Positions 47,008-58,700 of a stretch of DNA of 64,000 bases are shown piece after piece (the first letter of the stretch is position 1; every line of letters starts with the position of its first letter). The DNA is from Neospora caninum Liverpool (lineage: Eukaryota; Apicomplexa; Conoidasida; Eucoccidiorida; Sarcocystidae). A program made the position numbers and the translations under genes. The stretch is taken from positions 4,777,797 to 4,841,796 of the forward strand of contig NC_018394.1 in the NCBI RefSeq assembly GCF_000208865.1, given 5' to 3'. The notes beneath the pieces are model-generated. The model saw only the letters and a program-made list of their open reading frames with translations, ran no database searches and was not told where the DNA came from.

Positions 47008-50000
47008 ATGCAACGCGCATCCTTCCTCTTCCACACGGCTGCTCCATTGTCTTTTTTGCGCCTCCCGAGATATTTTCTTTCTACGCGAAAATCGTGGGTG
47101 ACGCTTCCCTTGCGGACACCAGCCGTCTTGCTTTCTGTCCGGCCGTTTTCGACGTTCTGCTGTGGAAAAAAAATGGCCACAACCAACAGCATGCCTCCCA
47201 CAGACGAGGCAGCAACCGATAAACTGGCTGAGCAGCTTCGCGAACTTCGAGTCAAGGTGACTCAGAATGCTGAGAAAGTCCGTCTGCTGAAACAGGCAAA
47301 CGCGTCCGCGGAGGAAATTGCCGCAGGTGTCGATACACTTGTGCGACTCCGCGCCCAAGTTAGCGAGCTCGAGAAGCAGTTGGAAAGCACTCGGCCGCTG
47401 TACTACCAGCTTCGTTCCCAGTGTGAAAACCTCCTCAAGCGCCGCTTTTTCGTCGTGCCGTCGTACGAAATCTACGGAGGAGTGGGCGGGCTATACGACT
47501 TTGGACCGCCGGGTAAAAAGGAGCACATGCCGAACTTCCTGGCTTTTGAAGATAGACAGCTTGGGTAGAAATGCTTGGATGGTATCGTGATTTGTGCGCG
47601 TGAAAAGTGCATACAGGGGACTCTCCAAGACTGGATATTTCCTTTCTGGGGCAACGACGGCGAATGGGCAAGCGTTCTGAGCCTTTTGCTCTGTGAGAGG
47701 GGAAAGCAAAAAGTGTCCCGCGCGAGACGCAGATTCGCGGGCACTCCTTGCACTGCACACCTCGAGGCACGCAATCCTCTGTCAACTGTGCCGCCTGTGT
47801 CTTTTCAACTTCCCGTGTGAAATGTCCCTCTCGCGTCGGTGCGTCCCTCGCTTTCTCTGGTTGCTGATTCCGCTAGTGTCGCCATGGCTCTGCTACTCAT
47901 GCGGGGTATCTGCCGGACGTCTTATCTATAGATTCATACAGGGAAGGGAAAGAAGCGAGGAAACTCGTCTTTTGTTGACAGCAGCCGCGTTGGTAGAGCA
48001 GTTGCACAGGCACGAGTGTGGGAAATCAGCGGCGCGAAGAACAGAACGAAGCCTCCGCCGAAGATGCAGTCAGCCGCCCTCCTGTGCTCATTTTCCCCGA
48101 TCTTGTCTCTGATTGCTTGCGCGCATGCTTCAGGTTGCGCCCTGAAGTCGGCGGTTGAACAGCTGTGGCGCCAGCATTTTGTCCTGGCGGAGGATATGCT
48201 GGAGGTTTCGGGTCCTTGCCTCACTCCCCACATTGTCCTCAAAACTTCAGGTACACGGTAACCGCCCATCGCCGGAGTTGTACAGCTCTTGACTTTTTCC
48301 CCAGCTTGCCGACGTGAAGGCGAAGCTGGCGCTGCAGCGTGCCACGTTGTGGTTTCATGTGTAGAGTTAACGATGTGACATGTGCCTGGACATGTTTGTT
48401 CACGTGTAGGGAGCAGTGTTTTGTGTGCATGCGTCTACTAGCTTGGGTTGCGGTTGACGTCACGTTTTGGAACAGTTCACCCTGGTTGTTCTCGCTGCCG
48501 TCGGCAGACCTATTAGGATGCGAGCGGTTTCACCAGAGGCAGTAGACGGGGGCGTGGTGTATGCGAGGCGTATCAGATTGCGGAGGTTTCCTGGTCTCCC
48601 TCGTTCTCGGGCGTTTGCACAGGCCACGTGGACCGTTTCACGGATTTGATGGTGAAGGACACCGTGACCCAAGATTGCCTTCGAGCCGACAAGTATCTGG
48701 AGGAGAAGATTGACGAGCGTTTGAACGCGAAGGAGGGGATCTCCCCTGAGGAGGCGAGCCGCCTGGCGCTTCTTCGGCGCCAGGCGGACGCGCTGTCTGT
48801 GCAAGAAATGAAGGCGGCTCTGGAGGAGGTCCAGGCGAAGTCGCCGGCAGGGAACCCCCTGTCTGACCCTTTCCCGTTTAATCTGATGTTCGGGCTGAAG
48901 ATCGGACCCAAGGATGAGTCAGGCGCCAGCGAAGTCCCGCATGACGCCCGCAGCCAGAAGGGAGCGGCGTCGAGTCGCTCCGCCGAAGGCCGTGGCTACC
49001 TTCGTCCGGAAACCGCTCAAGGCATTTTCGTCAACTTCCGTAGGCTGTTGGAGTTCAACGGCGGGCGGATGCCTTTCGCCGCGGCGCAGCTTGGGCTTGG
49101 GTTCCGCAACGAAATTGCCCCGCGCAACGGGTTGTTGCGTGTGCGCGAGTTCCAGATGGGCGAGATCGAGCATTTCGTCCACCCGGATCACAAGGATCAC
49201 CCCAAGTTCCACATGGTCAAGGACTTGAAGCTGCCGCTCTTCTCGCGGGAGAACCAGCTGACTGACGGGAAAGTCCTGCGCGACGTGACGGTCGGCGAAG
49301 CCGTGGCGAAGAAAATCATCGACAACGAGACGCTCGGCTATTTCCTCGCGCGCACGTATCTGTTCCTGACTCGCTGCGGCATCGCCGACTCGGGGCTCCG
49401 ATTCCGACAGCATCTGACGTCGGAAATGGCCCACTACGCAAAGGACTGCTGGGACGCGGAAGTGGAGTGTAGCTACGGCTGGGTCGAGGTTGCTGGCCAC
49501 GCGGATCGGTCTGCATTCGACTTGACGAGTCACTCAAAGGTCAGCAAAGTGGACCTCATTGCTTCCCGGAAGTTTGACTCCCCGCAAGTCGTGGAGTTCG
49601 TCAAATACACGCCGAACAAAGGCCTCTGCGGGAAAACGTTCAAGGACCGGCAGCAAGCGCTCCATGAGGCGATTGAGGAGAAGTCGGACGCTGACCGCCT
49701 CGCGATCGAGGCCGCGCTCGCATCGGAGGGCAAGTATTCGCTGGCGCTGTGCAGCGGCGAAGTGTTTGAGATTTCGCGCGAGATGATGAAATTCGAGAAG
49801 GCGACGAAAAAAGTGAGCGAGGAGTCATTCGTGCCTGCTGTCATTGAGCCGTCATTCGGCATCGGACGCATCCTCCACTGCATCATGGAGCACGCCTTCC
49901 GCTCGCGCGGCATCGTCGACCAGGAAGAGAGATGCTACATGGCGTTCCCGGCAATCATTGCCCCCACAAAGTGCATCATTCTCCCCATCAGCAGCAATCC

Positions 50001-50316
50001 GAGCTTTGCGGACCTCCTCCAGCGCGCGCGAGACGGGTGCGTCGCGCGAGGCATCTCCGCCAAGGTCGACGCTTCCACGGCCAGCATTGGGAAGCGGTAC
50101 GCGCGAAACGACGAAGTGGGAACGCCGTTCGCCATCACCGTCGATTTTGACTCGCTGAAAGACGATTCCGTCACTGTGCGAGAACGCGATTCGATGGAAC
50201 AGATTCGCGTACCGCTCGCGGACGCCGTCGACCTCGTTGCCAGAATGAGTCAGGGAGCGCTCGACTGGGCAACCGTGAAGAAAACGCACCCCCTCGTTGT
50301 TGTGAAAGAGAACTGA
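47008..50316 (+). CDS. glyS: Glycyl-tRNA synthetase with possible dual cytosolic/organellar starts
   Basis: Three exons (47008-47512, 48134-48250, 48623-50316) give 771 residues from the first ATG, or 716 from the in-frame ATG at 47173. After the second start comes a WHEP-type helical hairpin (about 70-125 of the long form; LRVKVTQNAEKVRLLKQANA). The class II core follows: YEIYGGVGGLYDFGP, EDMLEVSGP, RPETAQGIFVNF, motif 2 in FRNEIAPRNGLLRVREFQ, and motif 3 in PSFGIGRILHCIMEHAF, then an anticodon-binding domain. The enzyme charges tRNA-Gly as a eukaryote-type dimer. The 55 extra N-terminal residues are rich in Arg, Ser, Phe and Leu with almost no acids, resembling a mitochondrial or apicoplast leader. 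Plasmodium GlyRS is reported to serve both cytosol and apicoplast, so dual targeting is inferred. It is convergent with the GPAT gene. Confidence 0.95.
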
Positions 50317-52457
50317 AAACCGGGAGAGCTGCGCTCGCCAGCGAGGCGCTGGGAGACTCAACGAAAAGCAGTGGCGGGAAGAAGACAAGTTGGATAGGGA
50401 AGACGGCAAGGAGAGGGCGAAAGCGAGAACAAGCAGCGACGCCTTCGGTTCGACGCTTAGGAGCTTCGGCCTCGGCAAAAAAGTCGGGTCGTTTTTGCAC
50501 TGCCTTGCCTAAATGTCAGTTGTTGCAAGAAATGTGTTTTTTCGGGTGGGCGTCGCTGGAACCGGACTCTCCACGTGTGGCGCAAGCTTCGGCGCCGCCA
50601 AGTGTCCCAGTGGGACCGCCTTTGTTCCGCATTTTTTTCAGATTCGCAGCGGGACGCCGCAGAGAGGCGACGACCCACGTCTTTTGTCGCTTGGCCTGTC
50701 GTTCGCAAAGTGTTAAACACTGTTAAAAATATTTTACCTAGCGCGCCGAGCGAGGTTCCCCTGCGCGGTCGCAGCACACGCTCTCGCTCGCCGCGAGAAA
50801 CTTGACGCCTGAGGAAAGGCTCGGCAGGGGACGGCAACGACGCCATACCACACATGTCCCCTACTTCGGCCGTTTCCCTCGCCGCACCGTTTCGGCGATT
50901 GCTCTTGGCGCTTTCAGCGTGCGTGGCGGCAAACGCCACCGGACCCATGCTTTTCCCCTGCTCTCTTAACGGGCTCTGAAACAGGAGGAACAGACGAAGC
51001 ACACGCTGTACACAACCACGCAAGCAGCGAGGCACTGAATGGGCTGGGGCCGTTTCCTCGTTATTAGCTTGTGGACAGTTCTGCTTGTAGAGTGCCAAGC
51101 GGAGGGGAAAGGTGCGAGAGCGGTTTGAGGAGAAGACAACGTGGTCGGGTTCCGGAGAAAGGAATGAAAAGGGGGTCATGAGGCGTAGGAGGCTAGACGC
51201 AAAAGCGTGTAGAGAAAGGAATGCATGCATCTGGGAAAACAACACGCGCATGTATTGGGATGTATCTAGGTGTTTATGCGTCGCCGGCTAGAGCAAACTT
51301 GCCGTATCACTACAAAAGGTCGCCACGAATCACTCTCGGACTGAGATGAACCCGTCCGTTTCCACTGGATAGCTGGCGGCGCGCCCGTAAGGCAGCGGAG
51401 GGTTCAGCAGGCAGCCCCACGTGAGCAACGCGAATCGGATTTTGGGTTGGACTCTACTCGATCCATAGACCAGAGGAGAGTGGGAACAGCGAGAAAACGA
51501 CGGAGACTCTCAGGTGCGACCTATCGAGCAAGTTGCAAACGGGATGAATAATTGACAGAAGCTCCCGACGCACACAGCTACATGCTTACCTTCCGTTTCG
51601 ACGTGTGTACCTATAGATAGACGCATATCTACGTAACTACGGCTATATACCGGTACCTGGATCTCCCTCCCTAGCCACAGATCGGTTGACTTCTTAGCGG
51701 TACGTGCTTCCCCCCCAGTGATCGAGGGGGAGGCAACGAAGGATGCGTCGACTTATGGACCAAAGAAAAGAGAAAAAGTGCGCGCAGTCGTCCGAGGCGT
51801 GAACCGGACAGTGTGTCTCCGGGGGCGCGTGGAGAGGGGCGGGATCCCAACGCGAGGAGCGCGGCACGAAAGGACAAAACTCAGAAAAGAGGCAGGACAG
51901 TAAGAACCAAGACGGAATCACGAAAAGAGCAACCGACGACGCTGCCGGAGAGACGAAAAAACAGGTACAGACATAAACCGAGGAACAAAAGCGACTCGGG
52001 CCTGTCGGACGGTAAAAGTTTTTTCCGGAAAAAAACCCAGAAGAGAGAGCACGCGACAGCGCGCATTGAAATGCGCCACGGGCGAGCACATCACCTGAAG
52101 TCTCTGTCACGGGAGAATTCGGACCCGCAGAAATCTACTGAGCTTTCAAGCGGAACTCGAACGATTGAAAAAAGCAAACAAAGAAAAAAAAGCGACAGAT
52201 GCCGAGCAAAACACGAGAACTGTTCTTCCGCTACCCCTCAAATACGTTCAGAGACAGACATGCGATCCTGTTGCTGGACCCCTCCGGGTGTGGTCTACAG
52301 CTCTGACCCTTTACAAAGACATTCCATGTCTCACCATTCTCACCACGTGCCGACACAGCACACCACTAAACAACCGAACGAACACACGGGCGTACGTGCC
52401 TGTGTACACTTTGACCTACACAGATACACATATATGTGGTGACTTGCTCATATGTTC

Positions 52458-52502
<45 letters not shown>

Positions 52503-52764
52503 CATATAGGCTTATATATGTATATATTGGGTGTGTGTACACTGGCGAACAAATGCCGGGAAAGCAACAGGGAGGCATGGAAAAAAGGGCCTGCCCAAGA
52601 CCTGTGTACGCGCGTCAAAGGATTTCTTCTGCATTGTTCATGAGGCTCTTCATCTGGAGAGGGGCGAAGTCTTCCTTCTTTCGTATCAGACGCTTGATGT
52701 CAGCGACGAGAACCGCCTGCGAGCAGCATCAATCCCGCATGCGTGGGCCACCACACAGCCCTCG
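50317..52764. other. Shared 3' region of convergent GlyRS and GPAT genes
   Basis: 2.4 kb between two facing stop codons. A 264-codon minus-strand frame (50457-51251) lies here, but it is compositionally chance-like. The TA microsatellite at 52459-52508 is in this region. No supported gene. Confidence 0.5.
52459..52508. repeat. TA dinucleotide microsatellite
   Basis: About 25 TA units with a single C interruption near the middle, continuing loosely to 52530. Confidence 0.9.
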
Positions 52765-55700
52765 TTAACGAAAGCGGATGCATCGTGTTCGGCTATATTC
52801 CTGTGAGAGCTCTTCCCCTCCTGTTCTCTCGACACGTGCGCAGAGCGATCCACAGAGACCCAGCCGAGACAACGAAGCCAGAGATCGAGAGAGGTGGACG
52901 CATGCGTACACGTGCGTTTTCCTCTTTAGGCGCCAGTGACCCCCACAGCCGTCAAGAGGCACGACTGCACAGACCCAAGCACCGGTTCATTTCCATGTCT
53001 GTCGTATGTGCGGATTTGCGTGCGCACAAATGCGCACGCAGTGTCCGAGTGCTTGGGCAGACGTCTTCGCATACAATTCGGGTCTGGGCGACTTGCCGCT
53101 CTCTCACCTTGGGAAGGATTGAGTACAGCTCGTCCATGAAAGCGGGCGACGTTTGCGGCCCCAACGTCAACAGCGTCTCTCGAACCTGAGCAGAGGAGAC
53201 ACGCGAGAGAGGCGCGTAAAGAAGAAGTGAAGGGATGAGAGAGGCCAGGCGTGTGTCGGCTGTCTAGAGGCCTGGAGTCAGAGAGAGGAACGCGCTTGGC
53301 AAAACATTCAAGTTGGTTGTTCGCGTCTCGCGTTTCTGCGGAAAAAGGAAATCGCCAGTGTCTTGCTTTGTGTCCCAAGGGACAATCGGCGAAGCGCGTG
53401 GCCTTGCAACGGCTTACCGAGAACTGAAGATTCATTCTTTGCGTGATGAGCTCTCGCTCGTTTTCTCGCCAAATGTTAACTTTGCCTGCATGCAGCCACG
53501 CACCCCCCATTCCGAGTCCAAGGAGGCTAGAGACCGGCCAGACGCGAGGAAGCGCCGCAGGCGCGTGAACCGAGACAAACGCGAAACACGGCCATGGACG
53601 ACACAGGCACCACTCGCGAGAGATGGACACACGAGTGCTCCCTGACACATCCTCGAACCGCACGCAGGAAGAGCTGAAACGCGGTCGCAGAAAAGAGAAG
53701 GGGAACGGCAACTCTAAACATCGGGAAAGGAGAGGCGGCAGTAGGGCACGTCGCCTCTCGTTAGCGCCTGTCTCCCGGCCCCACGCTGTCGCGGTTCGAA
53801 GTGGAAGCGAGTGGACGACGGGACACGAAAAAAAAGGACGCGACGAAGCACATGCACAAAAAACGCAACAAAGAGCCGAGACAGAAGACAGGAAGCGCGA
53901 TGCTGCGACTTTGGTGCGGCAGCCAGGGTCGGGGATGGGAAGTCTCACCAACAAGGACGATGACGAGAGTGCGCATCTGGCGAATCAGGGGGAGGATCCG
54001 TTCCGCTCGGCGCATGCTGACTGAACAGGAAAAGACACAGATCCGGTGGTGAGAAGCCTGGCGAGAGACAGGGGCGTCGACGGCCGTTTCAACTTGGCCG
54101 TTTCCCCGTCGGTGAAGAGAGGGAACAAAGGGATGCCTTTCGACACGCTTGCACGCCTGGTGCATTCGAAGTCGCCGCGCCCCCCCCCCCCCCTGCCGCG
54201 GCTTCGCCATCGTCTTCCCTCTGTCCTGCCGACTAGCGGGCGTTTTTTTTATTCGAGGACAGAAGGGAGCGAAACTTACAGTAGTAGGCGATGGGGAGGA
54301 GACAGACACAGAGCAGCATCGCCACGAGAGTCTCTGTGAGAGTCCTGCACATCCGATACGGCAGGGGACACACAGGACAGGGGAGGCAGAGCTGCAAAGA
54401 CCGACGTTGGAGAATCACAGATGAGCAGGCCTGCGGCCAGAGAAGACCCAGAAAAACGACGGGAGACCCGAGAGAGAGAGAGAGGAGACGACTGCAGGAG
54501 TGACGGAGGCGGACCCGCCGCACGGAAGCGCGTCGACACGAGGTGAAGCGGCGACGGGAGGGCCGAGGACGGCAAACGACACGAAAGGTTAAAAAGGACA
54601 GGGAAGACCGAGAGAAGAAAGCTCCTGCACTTGAGAGGCCGCGACAGGAACGCGTCCCTCGAGAGGAAAGGGAACGAGGATCCCGTCCCGTGAGACTTTC
54701 CCCTGCAGACGCGCCGCAGAAAAAGCCGTGAAGCCACTGTTCATCGACTGCAGTTGTCTCCGATGAGAATGGAAAGAACGAGACACCCGTGGACTGCCGA
54801 CGAACACGGCGAAGTAGTTCTGAAAGCCGTTGCCGCCTGGGGCACTGGAGAAGCGCATGAAAGGCGCAGCATCCTGGCCCCGGCCTCCCTGTCAGGCGTG
54901 GCTGTGAATCTAGACGGCTGTGCATGTGCCCCAAAAGAAAGAAACCACGACGCGCGCTCCCGCAGCAGGCCCCGTCGGCGACAAGAGAGGCTCACCGGCG
55001 CAAGACGAGGCCGAAGATGGCGCCGTAGAGGAGGTTGAACAGGGGGACACACACGAGCAAAACAATCACTTTATAGCTCGCCACGACGTCCATACCCTTG
55101 ACTTTCACGCTGCTTGCTGCCAGCGCCTGGGCTCGGTGCCGCTCCGCGAGGAAGTAGGCGACGACGCGGAGGGGACCCCAGAGAGGAAGCAGAGGAACGC
55201 CCTGCGAAACCGGGAGAAAACCGAGCGCGCGTCACGCAAAACGAACACGAAGAAGAGGGAAAAGGGTAAAGACAAAGGCGGAAATGTGCACGAGAGAGAA
55301 GCCCGCGTTAACGCCGACGCAAGAGAAAGCGAAACGACTCGGTGCGAAGGCTCGGAGCATTGCGAAAAGGCGGTCGACGGTCGACACGCACGCTGGTGAG
55401 CTGTCTGCACGAGTCCAAGGTGAAGTTGGGAATGCCCCCGAATCCAAAACAAGTTGGGGCTGTCTGCATCTCATAACTCGAGTCGCACTGTTGTCACGCG
55501 TATAAACACAGAGAGCATGCTTCCCCTCGTCGCGCCAAGCCAGAGCGGAGAGAATCTGGAAACGGTCCACACTGCCGCCCCCTGCGGGAGTCGGGTGGTG
55601 TCGACAAAAAACAGGGAAAGTATTTCAAATCAGAGAGAGGAGAAAAAACGTGAGAGGACAAAGCAGGCTTCAAGGCCGAAAGGGGATACTTTTTGTACAG

Positions 55701-58700
55701 AGGCGGGTGCGACGGGAGGCGGTGACGGTGACGTGGGCTCTGAAACCTGTGACGGATCGAAGAAGAGGTTTCCCACGTTTTTCCAGGGACGGAACTCACC
55801 AGGATGATTGAGAAAAGGAGCGCAATCAGCTTTTCGGCGAAACACAGCGAGGCACCGGCCGTGCTCTGCTTTAACATCCACACGTCATGGTCTGGAATCC
55901 CCGCGCGCTGGAGAGCGCCCTGGTACTGCTCTAAGTCCTGCCGGAGTCTCGAGAGCTCTGAGCGCACCGGAAACAGAGGCGGCGCCAAAAGGAGGAAATC
56001 CAAAGAGACGGACACACGAAGGTTCGTGGACGGCGACTACGGCAAACGGCCGCAGAGCCACAAAACGGTTCGTGAGCAACGGTCTGGACTTCTGTGCATG
56101 CGTTTGCGGATTGGACATCCCTCGAATCAGTGGTTTCACTGGCCGAATCGCGCGCACGCATGCGTCTCTCTCGACGCGTCTCTTTCTCGGGCGGTTTCGG
56201 CCGTACCGGGAGCGTCGGCGCACCGCCAGAAGAGTTTCGACAGGAGCTGATTCAAGTTGAAGAGCTTCTCGGGCGAGAGGCGCAGCCTTTCCGGAGGGTA
56301 CAGAGACTGCCACAGAACGCGCACCGCGGAACAGGGGAGAAACGGACAAGGGGAAGTGAACGGTGACCAAGAGATGCACACCTCGTGTCCATACACGCGA
56401 GCGTAGCGCGACAGGCGAGCATAGGAAGACACGGTTCTTTCGACACGGACAGGGCGGGCGGCGACTTGAGGCGGAAAACCAGCAGGCAGGCGCTAAGAGA
56501 CGCGAGAGGTGCGGACGAGATGATCAAGAACTCAACAGGAGCGGGAACGCCACAGGCACCTCGCTGAGCTCAACTCACGAGAGACAAGGCCGTCGTGGAA
56601 ATGGCAAAGAAGGAACTTACGCAACACAGATGGATGAGAGTCATCGTCTCGTGGTCCTGGGCTGTGATGATGCATGAACGAAGTCCCTGAACACAACACA
56701 CACAACCTGGCGCCATTGACTGAAACACGCACATGCACGCCGACTCGCTCCTTCCGCCTACACACGCGCATGCATCCATATCCATACGCTTGCAAATATA
56801 CATATATATACATATATACAGGTAGACGTATTTAGACATACGGGCGTATGTGTGTGTGTGTGTGTGTGGCCGGAAGCGTAACTAGTCATCTGTTTGTTTC
56901 TCTCCAGCCGTACGCAGGCACGGGGATTATCCTGGCTCTCTTTGCACCCGTATCTGTACACGCTGCTTCCTTCCACACACTCGCCTCCCGAGCAAGAACT
57001 TTCTGCTCCGAACTTTCACGCGTTCTCTGCCTCTCTCTTTCTCTCTCTCTGCCTCCTGCCGTATGGCAGTCCGATGTTCTGTGCCTTCCTTGAAGGCGCG
57101 CAAAAGCTCCGTGACGAGAGCCGAAAAGGCCATCCTTTTCTTTGCTCAACACCCACGTGTTCGACGTCTGTGAGAATGCGAGCCGTCGCCGCCCGCCGGT
57201 CTTGCTGATACTCGATCACTGACTCCCGCGAAATCTGAGGGGCGAAGCAAAAGGTTACGGGAAGACCCGGGGAAGCACGCAGATCCCCAAATGCGACAGA
57301 GAACGGGAGAGCACGGAAAACCAAAAACAGGAGATCCCAAACGGCTTTCCAGTGCACGAAGCCCCGTACGCATTCACGTACAGAAGCACGCATCTCTATA
57401 CGAACACTCTTACCTAAATATCCATATACATGTATATATAACTTGTGTCCAAGCATGTAAGCATCTATGTGAATGTACATATATATATATAGCGCGCTGT
57501 GGCTGCGTATGTGTACCTCTATGCACATGTGAGTCACTAGTATAGGAACAGAGAGACACGTTCGGGAGGATCTTTTGTGCGTACCGGAATGGGTTCGCCA
57601 ATGTGGATCGTCGCTCTGGACTGCGTTTTGTGGGGGTTGTGATAGACGAGGCCCACGGGGACAATCATGACATCCGCCCCTGCGGCGACGCCTTGGATGG
57701 CCATGATGGCAACGCCCGGTTTCAGCGGCAAGAGCGTCGTGCGGTCGTGGCTGCCGCCCTACCGGGAAGAGGAGGGAGAAGGCGACCGACAACGAACGAA
57801 ACGCGACAAATGCCGGAGTGCGATTTAGGGAAATGGGAAAGAGAACCCGGAGAGGAGAGGAGAGCGCTCCGGGGACCGCAAGGAAAGGACGGGAGTCCGA
57901 GACAGGGACAGACTCGCAGGGACAGACTCGGAGATATCCCGATAACAGAGAGGAGCGCGAGACGAGCCGAGGGCGCAGCAACGGCGAAGCGTGCACATTT
58001 GCGAGGACTGCTGGAGCGGTACTTTTGCTGTCTTTAGCAGTCCAGGGGGGTGGTGGTGTACAGCAATCATAACGGACTTGGTATCCAAAAACGGCCGCTA
58101 AATAAATATAACTCCAGTTATACTGTCCTCGAGGCGAGTGAATTAAACTCCACAAGAATAGGAGAGAGGCAGGCTTTTTATGTGGAGTATCTACTACGCG
58201 TTGGACGAGACTGGATTAGATTTTCCACGCGAAGAAAAGACGCGCGCGGCCCAACGCTGCCGTACCTCAGGGAAAATGCCGATACAGTCGCCGTCGACGA
58301 GACTATGGGACACAGCCTCGTAGACCTCACGCTGGTCTACCTTGGGGAGGATCTGCAAGAAAAGGTCCGGGCACACAAACACACACACACACTGCGCGAA
58401 CCATGGAAACGGAAGCACGGACGGTGCGGACGCAGCATGACAGGAGTTCCCCAGGATGGAAGGAAGCGAGCACAAGAGACGCAAAGACCAGGAAAGACCG
58501 GGAACCTGGCGCCCGACACACAAAGTCCCCGCCTCTAGGTTTTGGGCGCACCTTGTATTCTTTGTAGGACGCAGCCGCCAGACGTTTTTCTCTCTCGGTC
58601 TTCACATTAGCCGCAAGGTGGGGCTCTTCGTCATCGGCGTGCCTGTGTCCGCTGCCTTGTCCTTCATGAGATCCTTCCCCCGCAGCGGCCCCACGACTGT

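Noticed and set aside
50457..51251. 264-codon minus-strand frame between GlyRS and GPAT
   Set aside because: It lies in the convergent 3' region, has no recognisable domain and is low in complexity; probably UTR.
52926..53954. 342-codon minus-strand frame
   Set aside because: It runs through sequence that behaves as GPAT introns and overlaps the GPAT-like tail exon in another frame; Cys/Arg/Ser-rich and chance-like.
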